From: SIG220 sp045615545
GTDB lineage: Bacteria; Bacillota_I; Bacilli_A; RFN20; CAG-826
NCBI GenBank assembly: GCA_045615545.1
Contig: JAZLFA010000022.1
Location: 1-35,492, forward strand
Length of the DNA: 35,492 nt
Direction of reading: 5' to 3'
The notes under the pieces are model-generated. The model saw only the letters and a program-made list of their open reading frames with translations. It was not told where the DNA came from and ran no database searches. Numbering within the stretch: the stretch's first letter is position 1; each line of letters starts with the position of its first letter. This document shows positions 1 to 6,460 of this stretch, piece by piece. Made by a program: the position numbers and the translations under genes.

Positions 1-93
1 TATAATATATATCAATCATAATTATTAATATATGTAATATTTACGAATGTTATTATTGTTATGTAATGTCTTAGCGATCTATATCGCAATTCA

Positions 94-146
94 TCTCCCA
101 CTTATAGAAGATGGGAGTCTTCTTGCTGATTGCTTGATAAAGCAAT
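94..146. repeat. two hairpins, possible remnant of an IS200/IS605-type end
   Basis: CTCCCA (about 95-100) can pair with TGGGAG (112-117) across a loop containing TTATAGAA. A second perfect 7-bp hairpin follows (ATTGCTT 129-135 with AAGCAAT 140-146). A GGGAG stem topped by a TATAGA-type loop and followed by a CTTCT stretch resembles the hairpin found near the right end of many Firmicute IS200/IS605 elements, where it forms part of the TnpB guide RNA scaffold. No tnpA or tnpB coding sequence is visible in bases 1-150, so this would be a solo remnant. The hairpins may instead just mark the end of the minus-strand regulator gene, although no clear T-run follows in that direction. Confidence 0.3.
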
Positions 147-150
147 AACA

Positions 151-870
151 CTATTCGATATGTATGTGTTTGTGTAGTAGCTTGCTATCGATAACACCAA
201 AGAAAGAATAATATACAGGAATTGTAATGAATAATACCCACATAGGATGCCATAAATTAAGAAGCATGCCTAAGAAACAATATATACCTGTTACAAGAAG
301 TGGATAGGCAAACGCGGTAAACTTTTTTGTTTCTAATGCAATTCTTAATGTTGATGGTAGTGGAATGAATATGAATAGTGGCCACAAAGCTGCCCACGCA
401 TTGATATTATTAACGCCAAATGTGCCTTTATAACAACAGCCCATAATGATATAGACTAATAAAACAATGAGTGTAAAGCTCGCTTCTATTGCCGAAAGAA
501 ATATGTAGTGCTTAGCCGATTTCCTTTTAATTTTTATCTTTGTATCTTTGTCGGTCACAACGATTCCATCAAAACCAACGTGGACACTATCTCCAACATC
601 AATGTGTCCGGGGCCAATTGAAACGTTAGTGTTTTCTTCGCTACCGCTCTCGTTATTTATATCCTCTGAATTAGAATTAATCAATTCATCAAGAGTAACA
701 TTATATAATTTTGCAAGTGCAATAAGATTATCAGTATCTGGAGAAGCTTCTCCTCTTTCCCATTTACTTACCGCTTGTCTAGATACGCCTAATTTATCCG
801 CTAATTCTTCTTGCGATAATTTGGCTTTCTTTCTGTATTCTATTAATCTGTTAGCGACTTCAATTGTCAT
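151..870 (-). CDS. XRE-family HTH regulator with a C-terminal membrane domain
   Basis: A 239-residue protein. Residues about 7-62 form a Cro/C1-type helix-turn-helix (LSQEELADKLGVSRQAVSKW) typical of the XRE family. A polar, Ser/Asn/Glu-rich linker with a short Gly/Val-rich patch follows (about 65-118), then about four hydrophobic segments (125-145, 155-175, 185-205, 210-228). DNA-binding proteins of this layout are usually small membrane-tethered repressors; the signal sensed is unknown. The start is well supported by a GGAGGT ribosome site a few bases upstream. It stands alone, with inverted repeats in its upstream region that could be autoregulatory operators. The family call is firm; the role is inference. 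Confidence 0.88.
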   Translation of the reverse strand: MTIEVANRLIEYRKKAKLSQEELADKLGVSRQAVSKWERGEASPDTDNLIALAKLYNVTLDELINSNSEDINNESGSEENTNVSIGPGHIDVGDSVHVGFDGIVVTDKDTKIKIKRKSAKHYIFLSAIEASFTLIVLLVYIIMGCCYKGTFGVNNINAWAALWPLFIFIPLPSTLRIALETKKFTAFAYPLLVTGIYCFLGMLLNLWHPMWVLFITIPVYYSFFGVIDSKLLHKHIHIE

Positions 871-941
871 AAAACTACCTCCACAACATTATTATTATAA
901 AGAAAGTGTGGTTTCCTCCACCAATTCTAGTTTTCATTTTA

Positions 942-970
942 GCAACTATTGGTTGCGTTATACCAGTATA
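942..970. promoter_or_regulatory. two adjacent dyads upstream of the XRE gene, possible operators
   Basis: GCAAC (942-946) is inverted as GTTGC (952-956), and TATAC (959-963) is inverted as GTATA (966-970). They lie about 70-100 bp upstream of the regulator's start codon, where a repressor could bind. No promoter with good spacing could be fixed with confidence, so the operator role is only a suggestion. Confidence 0.22.
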
Positions 971-983
971 TCAAAGTTGCAAT

Positions 984-1012
984 GTAAAAAAACGTGCATT
1001 TTTCTGCACGTT
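984..1012 (-). terminator. terminator after the YccF-like pseudogene
   Basis: A perfect 8-bp stem (AACGTGCA 991-998 with TGCACGTT 1005-1012) is preceded on the plus strand by a run of seven A residues. Read on the minus strand this is a stem followed by a T-run, placed just downstream of the minus-strand stop codon at 1035-1037. Confidence 0.7.
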
Positions 1013-1034
1013 AATTTGATTAAAGATTGAATCT

Positions 1035-1228
1035 TTATTTTGCTGGAACTACAACGACTCTACCAAATGGAGCACGTGATAACTTAGCAAGTTTGAAACA
1101 TTGTTTTCCAAATGGAATGCCAATGATGGTGATGACCAAATAAGTCCAGCTAAGATGAAGCCAATCCAAAGACCAAAACCGCCTAATACAAACCAGATGA
1201 AGTTGACAATTGTAGTGACACTACACAT
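1035..1228 (-). pseudogene. YccF-like (DUF307) small membrane protein, frameshifted
   Basis: Translated on the minus strand from the ATG at 1228, the sequence reads TIVNFIWFVLGGFGLWIGFI and then AGLI. After about position 1135-1142 the family sequence continues only in another frame, with ITIIGIPFGKQCFKLAKLSR and APFGRVVVPAK, followed by a stop at 1035-1037. Both halves match the YccF inner-membrane domain: an N-terminal N-x-I-W-x-x-x-G-G motif, and then the I-G-I-P-F-G-x-Q-x-x-K motif. One frame therefore no longer joins the two halves, so the gene is broken or carries a sequencing indel. A good minus-strand terminator directly downstream suggests it was once an independent gene. It was recognised by motif only, without a database search. 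Confidence 0.72.
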
Positions 1229-1260
1229 AAAACAATATATTTGCTCATAAATGTGTAGTG
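1219..1260. repeat. 10-bp inverted repeat at the 5' end of the YccF pseudogene
   Basis: CACTACACAT (1219-1228) is perfectly inverted as ATGTGTAGTG (1251-1260) around a 22-base loop. The left arm also takes part in a second dyad (TGTAGTG, A, CACTACA at 1211-1225). The repeat covers the pseudogene's start codon. It could be a regulatory hairpin or the scar of a small insertion. Confidence 0.45.
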
Positions 1261-1279
1261 ATACTTGATTCCCCTATAA

Positions 1280-1327
1280 AGCCTGTCTCTTAAGTTATAA
1301 ACTAACTATAATGAGATGGGCTTTTTG
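1280..1327 (+). terminator. orphan plus-strand terminator
   Basis: AGCCTGTCTC (1280-1289) pairs with GAGATGGGCT (1313-1322) with two G-U pairs, followed by TTTTT. It has the full form of an intrinsic terminator on the plus strand, but no plus-strand gene lies upstream. Either a short RNA ends here, or this is a palindromic leftover of a mobile element. Confidence 0.5.
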
Positions 1328-1353
1328 TGATGATGGATTCTCTTTAGTAAATT

Positions 1354-1600
1354 GGGGCCCTCTTGCAAAAGGGGGCAATCCGGGTTATTATAATTGTATT
1401 GTGTAGGCTGTATCGCTAACCAACGATACATCCTTTTTTCTTCTAGTTTCTAAGCGCTAGAATAATAGCTTGTGTAGAGGGACCTCTTGCAAAGTCTCCT
1501 TTCCTTAGTTATTATAATAATAATGATTGGTGATGTACCGCTTATCTAACGGCACATCTTTTATTTTTCTAGCCTTTAAAAACTAGAATAATAAACGCAA
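1354..1600. repeat. two tandem copies of a ~124-bp structured unit
   Basis: Unit A (about 1354-1477) and unit B (about 1478-1600) align at a constant offset of 124-126 bases. Each has, in order: CCTCTTGCAAA (1359; 1483); TATAAT (1389-1394; 1513-1518); a hairpin followed by a T-rich tract (1409-1430, then TCCTTTTTT; 1532-1558, then TTTTATTTTT); and a second hairpin with arms TTCTAG and CTAGAA but a different loop (1441-1462; 1567-1588). In the first hairpin a T-A pair in unit A is replaced by C-G in unit B, so pairing is kept while sequence changes. No open reading frame of note is present. The units could be small RNA genes, or duplicated ends of a small mobile element. Confidence 0.6.
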
Positions 1601-1660
1601 TCACTAGTAGAAATAAAACAATTTTTAATTCCACCCTGAGGAAGCGTTTTGCAAGAGGAA
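1357..1660. mobile_element. probable ISL3-like MITE or solo IS ends
   Basis: CCTCTTGCAAAA at 1359-1370 is found perfectly inverted as TTTTGCAAGAGG at 1647-1658, giving terminal inverted repeats for an element of about 300 bp without a transposase. Inside the right end, reading inward, lies GGGTGGAATTAAAAA. The decayed IS at 33009-33476 has GGGTGGAACTTGAAAAA at the equivalent place next to its own end (GGCTCTATGAAAT), so the two ends look related. No clear 8-bp target duplication is visible. The tandem units described separately fill most of its interior. Confidence 0.45.
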
Positions 1661-1680
1661 TAGGATATACCATCGGTATA

Positions 1681-1696
1681 CCTCCATTTCTGGAGG
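1681..1696 (+). other. hairpin in the leader region of the hydrolase gene
   Basis: CCTCCA and TGGAGG pair across a TTTC tetraloop. Just upstream TATACC (1667-1672) pairs with GGTATA (1676-1681). The hairpins lie about 85-110 bp before the start at 1780. There is no T-run and no riboswitch was recognised; a role is unknown. Confidence 0.3.
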
Positions 1697-1779
1697 AAGG
1701 GTCCCCCTATTTATATATACACATCAAAATACGAATTTTATAAAAAATGTTATAAAATAATTAATTGAGGTAACTAACA

Positions 1780-2997
1780 ATGAAAAAAACATTACTATTT
1801 TTATTATCTTGTCTTGCTATTACAGTGACAGGTTGTAGCAACAATAATCCTAATATTCATAAAGTCACCAAATTAGCGGATCATGTCTACAATGTACCAA
1901 CATACACAGAATTAGATTATGATTTTGCACAAGAATATTTAAAAAAAGAAAACTACAATTGGGCTACCCCTAACTCACAAGGTGGTGGTTGTTCATGCAT
2001 TATGAAAGAACTTAATGATGGAACGTTGCTTGCTGGTAGAAATATGGATTTAAATATTTCTCATAACTGCGCATACATTGTTAGAACTACAAATAAGTTT
2101 GGTTTTGATACCTTTGGGCTTCAATATACATTTAGAGACATGTCTCCAAAAGAAGAAGAAATCATTCGTGATGGAGGTATATCTGATACTTGGCACAAAT
2201 TATTGCCATTTATGTGTGATGACATTATTAACAGTCGTGGTTTATATGTGGAAGTAAATATGCGTAATGGTGAATATTACCCAACCGGAGAAGATAAATT
2301 TGCGTGCAGTGGTACTAATCCATTAAGCTCAGAAACTGTTTATATGTTTACGCTTGGTAGATATATTGCTGAGCACTGCGCTACTGTAAGCGAAGTTGAG
2401 GGCTATGTAAATAGTCTAAATATTTATTCCAAAGAACATTATTGGAATTATGCTTTTATGGTCGCGGACTCAACTGGTGATTATGGATTAGTTGAGATGG
2501 CGTGTAATAAAGTATTTTTCCATCATAAACAAAATTGTCAAACAAACTTTTATATCGAAAAAACATTAAATGAAATGGAACTTGTTCCAGCTGGTATCGG
2601 AAGATATCAATATCTAAGAGAACATGTTGTGGATGTTGAAAACGCTTCTGATATGTATGAGTTGATGAAGAAAGTATCGTATTCACAAGTATATTGGCCA
2701 TATGAATGCCCATTTGATGTAAGAAGTGAAAATATTGGGGCGGTTCCTTATGCTTTGTATCAATTCATGATGGATGATACATATAAAGATGAAATTTATA
2801 AAGCACTTGATGATGCAGGTAAATTAACAAGATATCTTTCTAGAAGTGACAAAGCTGACTTAAACTCAATCTGGGAATCAACGTTTACAGAAGTGGTGGA
2901 TGTTAATAAAAAAGAAATTTTTGTACGTTTTTATGAAAACGATTCAATATGTGTAAAGATTGATAAAAAAGACGCGAGAATAAGTAACGGCATATGA
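1780..2997 (+). CDS. choloylglycine-hydrolase/penicillin-acylase-like lipoprotein
   Basis: A 405-residue protein. Residues 1-19 are a lipoprotein signal (hydrophobic core, lipobox VTGC, Cys19). After a region of about 50 residues comes GGGCSC, with Cys71 as the likely nucleophile of an N-terminal-nucleophile linear-amide C-N hydrolase. GRNMD follows: Arg87 and Asp90 lie 16 and 19 residues after Cys71, the same spacing as the catalytic Cys, Arg and Asp of bile salt hydrolases. VEVNMRN near 158 fits a later substrate-side Asn motif. Such enzymes cleave amide bonds in conjugated bile salts, penicillin V or N-acyl amino acids; the substrate here cannot be told. Exposing Cys71 would require removal of the lipidated N-terminal part, which is odd for a lipoprotein. 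GAGGT (about 1766-1770) is the ribosome site. The next gene overlaps by 4 bases. Confidence 0.8.
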   Translation: MKKTLLFLLSCLAITVTGCSNNNPNIHKVTKLADHVYNVPTYTELDYDFAQEYLKKENYNWATPNSQGGGCSCIMKELNDGTLLAGRNMDLNISHNCAYIVRTTNKFGFDTFGLQYTFRDMSPKEEEIIRDGGISDTWHKLLPFMCDDIINSRGLYVEVNMRNGEYYPTGEDKFACSGTNPLSSETVYMFTLGRYIAEHCATVSEVEGYVNSLNIYSKEHYWNYAFMVADSTGDYGLVEMACNKVFFHHKQNCQTNFYIEKTLNEMELVPAGIGRYQYLREHVVDVENASDMYELMKKVSYSQVYWPYECPFDVRSENIGAVPYALYQFMMDDTYKDEIYKALDDAGKLTRYLSRSDKADLNSIWESTFTEVVDVNKKEIFVRFYENDSICVKIDKKDARISNGI

Positions 2998-3461
2998 AAC
3001 GAAGCGAACTCGCAAAAGAATATTTTTTAAAAGGCTATAACTGCGCTCAAGCAACATTGTTGGCATTTAAGGATTTGTTTCCTATTGATGAAAATAGCCT
3101 CGCTAAGCTAGTTTCTCCTCTTGGAGGAGGAATCGCTCGACTTAGAGAAACTTGTGGCGTTATTACTTCGATTAGCCTTGTAATTGGCCAAATCTATGGT
3201 TATAACGATGTTAGTAATGATTGCCAAAAACAAAAAACATATCAAATTACTCAAGAAATACTTTTAAAGTTCGAAAAAGAGTTTGGGAGTTTTTGTTGTA
3301 GAGATTTGTTAAACAAAACCAACAAACACGATACTTATATTCCTAGTGTTAGAGACGCAAATTTTTATGCTTCTAGACCATGCCTAAAATACATCATGTT
3401 TGGTGTTGATTTATTAGATGGGTATTTAAAAAATGAATATTCCAATTTCGATAAAAGATAA
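2994..3461 (+). CDS. C_GCAxxG_C_C family redox protein
   Basis: A 155-residue protein with the cysteine signature of the C_GCAxxG_C_C family: YNCAQA (about 16-21), GGGIARLRETCG (about 44-55), FCC (about 101-103) and RPC (about 126-128). The family is widespread in anaerobes and is thought to bind metal or act in redox reactions, but its function is not established. Its ATG overlaps the TGA of the upstream hydrolase (ATGA), a sign of translational coupling, and its 3' end overlaps the methyltransferase start by 29 bases. The three genes look co-transcribed. Confidence 0.85.
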   Translation: MKRSELAKEYFLKGYNCAQATLLAFKDLFPIDENSLAKLVSPLGGGIARLRETCGVITSISLVIGQIYGYNDVSNDCQKQKTYQITQEILLKFEKEFGSFCCRDLLNKTNKHDTYIPSVRDANFYASRPCLKYIMFGVDLLDGYLKNEYSNFDKR

Positions 3462-4364
3462 GATTGAATCATTTGCTAGTTCGTATAATATTAGGGATCT
3501 AAAAAAATCCGCGAATAAAATTAGCTCCTTATATATGGAAGAATCTAGTAGTGGAGAACCACTTGTATTTTCTGACATTGATGTTTTAACTTATGCAATA
3601 ATGCGCTTACCTGCAACATACGCAAGTACATCAAAAGCATTAGAGTATGGATTGGAACTAATTGATGATAAGATTGACTCAATTCTTGATATTGGAAGTG
3701 GAATGGGTACGATGGCATTAATTAAAGAATCTTTTTTACCCTGTGCTTCAATCACTTGTGTTGAACGAGAAAAAGAAATGATTAATCTAGGCAAAAAGAT
3801 TGCTGAGATTAATTATATTAATAATGATGCAATATTTCATTCCCATTAAACAAAGCTGATCTTGTGAGCGAATCATATTTTATAAACGAAATTAAAGAGG
3901 AATCGTTATATGTTTTACTTGATAACATGTGGGAAGCCGCCAATAAATACTTATTAATCGTGGAGCCAGGAACAGTCAATAGTTATCAACGCATGATGAA
4001 GATAAGAGAATATCTTGTTTCAAAGGGCGGAAACGTTGTTGCTCCTTGCACACACAATAAAAAATGTCCTATTACAAATGATTGGTGTCATTTTGTTACT
4101 AGAGTAGAAAGAAGTAAACTCCATAAACTTCTTAAAGAAGCTGACGCTCCTTATGAAGATGAAAAGTTTACCTATTTGTTCATTAGTAAAAACAAAGTTA
4201 AACCAATAAATGCAAGAATATTAAGGCATCCGCTTATGTATAAAGGTTACGTTCAACTTTCCTTATGTAAATCTAATCAAATCATTGAAGAAATAAGGAT
4301 TAACAAATCTCAAAAAGATAATTATAAAAAAGCCAAAAAATCATCAGCGGGAGATATTTATTGA
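3433..4364 (+). pseudogene. Rsm22-type (METTL17-like) rRNA methyltransferase, frameshifted
   Basis: Two adjacent frames together make one Rsm22-family protein. The first part (3433-3849) contains the SAM-binding motif ILDIGSGMGTM and the following acidic turn CVERE. The second part, open from about 3828 and running to 4364, continues with NKADLVSESYFINEI, equivalent to the D-L-V-x-x-S-Y-x-L-x-E-L motif. It then has VEPGT and the iron-sulfur region APC(x6)CP(x5)WCHF, with a fourth Cys in YVQLSLC, as in METTL17/Rsm22 proteins that carry a [4Fe-4S] cluster. The frame changes within about 3828-3848. Both halves look otherwise intact, so this may be a recent mutation or a sequencing error. The family acts in small ribosomal subunit assembly. 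Confidence 0.78.
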
Positions 4365-4371
4365 TAAAAAA

Positions 4372-4396
4372 ACACCTCTTAAAAAGAGGTGTCTTT
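4372..4396. terminator. bidirectional terminator
   Basis: ACACCTCTT (4372-4380) pairs perfectly with AAGAGGTGT (4384-4392), with an A-run before and CTTT after. It lies between convergent genes ending at 4364 (plus) and 4411 (minus) and could serve both. Confidence 0.85.
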
Positions 4397-4410
4397 GATA
4401 ATTTGCTCTA

Positions 4411-4713
4411 TTACTTTTTAGCAATACGGCCTTTGTTAGCGCCTTTGCTATTGTGTGAGAGCATTACTCCGCCTTGGTTTTCTGCCATTGTTTTTGTGTA
4501 TTCTTCGGCTTCAACTTTGGTCTTGAATAATTTGATAGCTCTTTCTCCACCGGCATATTTTACTTGCCACATACCATCTTCTCTTTTGCTAACATGGTAC
4601 ACTCTTTTGCCTTCAGCTTTCTTCACAGGCTCACTTTTGGTGACTTCAACAGTTTTCTTTGGTTGAGCAGCTGGAGCTGGGGCAGCTTTCTTTTTCTTTC
4701 TAAAAAAACACAT
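4411..4713 (-). CDS. DUF2188 domain protein
   Basis: A 100-residue protein. An N-terminal basic and Ala/Pro/Lys-rich stretch (about 1-35, beginning MCFFRKKKK) is followed by a DUF2188 domain (about 37-97): YHVSKREDGMWQVKY, then a tract with Glu-Arg-Ala-Ile, FKTKVEAEEY and a closing GRI. The function of DUF2188 is not known. GAGGGA lies ahead of the start codon, and TATAAT (about 4736-4741) overlaps the end of apt, so it may have its own promoter. It lies 34 bases downstream of apt on the same strand. Confidence 0.75.
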   Translation of the reverse strand: MCFFRKKKKAAPAPAAQPKKTVEVTKSEPVKKAEGKRVYHVSKREDGMWQVKYAGGERAIKLFKTKVEAEEYTKTMAENQGGVMLSHNSKGANKGRIAKK

Positions 4714-4747
4714 AATTCTATCCCTCTTTTCTATATAATTATACAGG

Positions 4748-5269
4748 TTAATGCGAATCTGACAAATCTAATAAAGTATGAACTGGTAAACCAATTACCT
4801 TTTCACCCTCAAGTTCTACTAATCTAATAGGGGCAACCACCGCGACTGGATTAGCACCTAATTTTAATACTAATTTCTTTAAAGCAAGCAATGTTCCTCC
4901 GGTAGCGATTAGATCATCAATCAATAAGACTCTATCATCTTTTTTAAAGCTTCCTTCTTGAACATATATTGATGCTTCGCCATATTCTAAAGCATAGCTT
5001 TCTCCGATAGTTTTTCCTGGTAATTTGCCTGGTTTTCTCGCCATAACAAAACCAATGCCTAATTCTTGCGCTAAAGCAACACCAAATATGAAACCTCTAC
5101 TTTCTGGTCCGGTTATAACAGTTGGTTTATATTTTTTGGCTGCTTTTGCCATTTCTTTAATCGCAAATTTAAAAGCTTTTGGGTCTCTAATTAATGGGGA
5201 TATATCTTTAAAAGATATTCCTTTTTTAGGGAAGTCTGGAATTGCTCCTATATATTTATTTAAGTCCAT
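4748..5269 (-). CDS. apt: adenine phosphoribosyltransferase
   Basis: A 173-residue cytosolic enzyme that makes AMP from adenine and PRPP (purine salvage). Length and sequence match the family. The PRPP-binding motif VLLIDDLIATGGT is at 114-126, the start region IPDFPKKGI at 10-18, and GPESRGF at 54-60. The start is supported by GAGGA upstream and a TATAAT box about 30 bases before the ATG. It is divergent from the membrane-protein gene at 5357. Confidence 0.96.
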   Translation of the reverse strand: MDLNKYIGAIPDFPKKGISFKDISPLIRDPKAFKFAIKEMAKAAKKYKPTVITGPESRGFIFGVALAQELGIGFVMARKPGKLPGKTIGESYALEYGEASIYVQEGSFKKDDRVLLIDDLIATGGTLLALKKLVLKLGANPVAVVAPIRLVELEGEKVIGLPVHTLLDLSDSH

Positions 5270-5319
5270 ATTTTTTGTCCTCGGTTTGTATTATATCTTA
5301 TTATTAGTGACTTGTTTAG

Positions 5320-5357
5320 TTTCTTTATGAAACAAAAACCAATATAATATTCCTATA
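5320..5357 (+). promoter_or_regulatory. promoter giving a probably leaderless mRNA
   Basis: TATAAT at 5343-5348 ends eight bases before the ATG at 5357, so transcription would start at or next to the start codon. There is no Shine-Dalgarno sequence. The -35 region is weak (T-rich, about 5320-5325). The arrangement CAATATAATATT followed by ATG is nearly identical at 10583-10602. Confidence 0.55.
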
Positions 5358-6448
5358 TGCCTAATACAAGACATTTACCAATTACCGATGTTACAAAAGA
5401 AAATGACACTAAGTTCCGTGGACCTTTAAGCTATCGACATCTACGTATATTAGGTTGGTTATTTATTATTTTTACTCAAGTTGCTGTTATTTTGGGCCTG
5501 GTTTCATCTGCTAGGCCAGATGCGGCAGGGGATATTGCAAGGGCAGGTGATATTTTTTCCTTTTTTGGACAACTATCACTACCTTTATTCTTGCTAGCTA
5601 ATTTTTCCTTTATGTTAAGAACTAGAAAGAATGGTTATAAGCGTTTATTAACATTTTATGGTTTGATTGCGTTAGCGTTCTTTTTGGGGTGCGTATATGT
5701 TAACGAACATTATTTTGTAAGACTTTTGGTTCATGGAGGCGAAACCTTTGAGTCTGCAAACCAGATTATGACAAATTTGGTAAATTCTTTATTTTCTGAT
5801 GGTTTGGCCTTTAACGTATTTATTGATTTATTTTTATGCACGTTAACGTTCTTTTTTATCAACTATCGTCCGAAGAAATTTTTCCAAAGTAAAAAAATCT
5901 ATCTTTTTAGAAGTTTTGCTATTCTCCCGATTTTATATGAGGTTGGATCTTTAATCATTAAGGCCCTAAGTTTAAATAAGGTTATAACTATTCCTGCGTT
6001 GGTATTTCCGTTATTAACAAACAAACCTCCTCTAACATTTGTTGCCTTTGTTGCCATTGTTATTTTTATTAAGGCTAGGGAAATCTATTTCGTAAAAAAA
6101 GGAAAAACATATGCTGAATACGATTCTTTCTTAGAAACAAATAGAAACTCGTTTGATGTTGCAGTAGCAACCTCAATTATATTTGGTGTTGTTGCTGTAA
6201 TAGACTTTATTATCTTTTTAAGCCTTTCTTTAACAATAAAAGGGATGGAGCAACCAATGAATTTTGTTTACAAAATGGGATTTGGCCAATCAGTTGGATT
6301 GATATTATCAATACCATTTGTCCTTCTTTTTTCGTATACTAGAGAATATGAGAATACAAAATTTGACACAATTCTCCCTATTGTGGGAATTTGCGCAATT
6401 GTATTTACATATGTCGAAGGTATTTTTACAGGTCTAGTACTCGCATAG
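5357..6448 (+). CDS. multi-pass membrane protein of unknown function
   Basis: A 363-residue protein with an N-terminal hydrophilic stretch (about 1-30) and about nine hydrophobic segments, starting at LGWLFIIFTQVAVILGLV (33-50). It has basic loops between helices and a His-rich, Glu-containing loop (HEHY-like) around residue 118. No catalytic or transporter signature was recognised. It lies 12 bases upstream of the phosphohexomutase gene and is probably co-transcribed with it and the GH3 gene. Its mRNA may be leaderless. Confidence 0.8.
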   Translation: MPNTRHLPITDVTKENDTKFRGPLSYRHLRILGWLFIIFTQVAVILGLVSSARPDAAGDIARAGDIFSFFGQLSLPLFLLANFSFMLRTRKNGYKRLLTFYGLIALAFFLGCVYVNEHYFVRLLVHGGETFESANQIMTNLVNSLFSDGLAFNVFIDLFLCTLTFFFINYRPKKFFQSKKIYLFRSFAILPILYEVGSLIIKALSLNKVITIPALVFPLLTNKPPLTFVAFVAIVIFIKAREIYFVKKGKTYAEYDSFLETNRNSFDVAVATSIIFGVVAVIDFIIFLSLSLTIKGMEQPMNFVYKMGFGQSVGLILSIPFVLLFSYTREYENTKFDTILPIVGICAIVFTYVEGIFTGLVLA

Positions 6449-6460
6449 AAGAGGTATCAT

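Noticed and set aside
548..1030. 160-residue plus-strand frame opposite the XRE regulator
   Set aside because: It is the mirror of a clear HTH gene, lacks a ribosome site and shows no recognisable family.
1354..1660. CRISPR array or riboswitch
   Set aside because: Only two unequal tandem copies of ~124 bp, no short repeat-spacer pattern, and no known riboswitch core was recognised.
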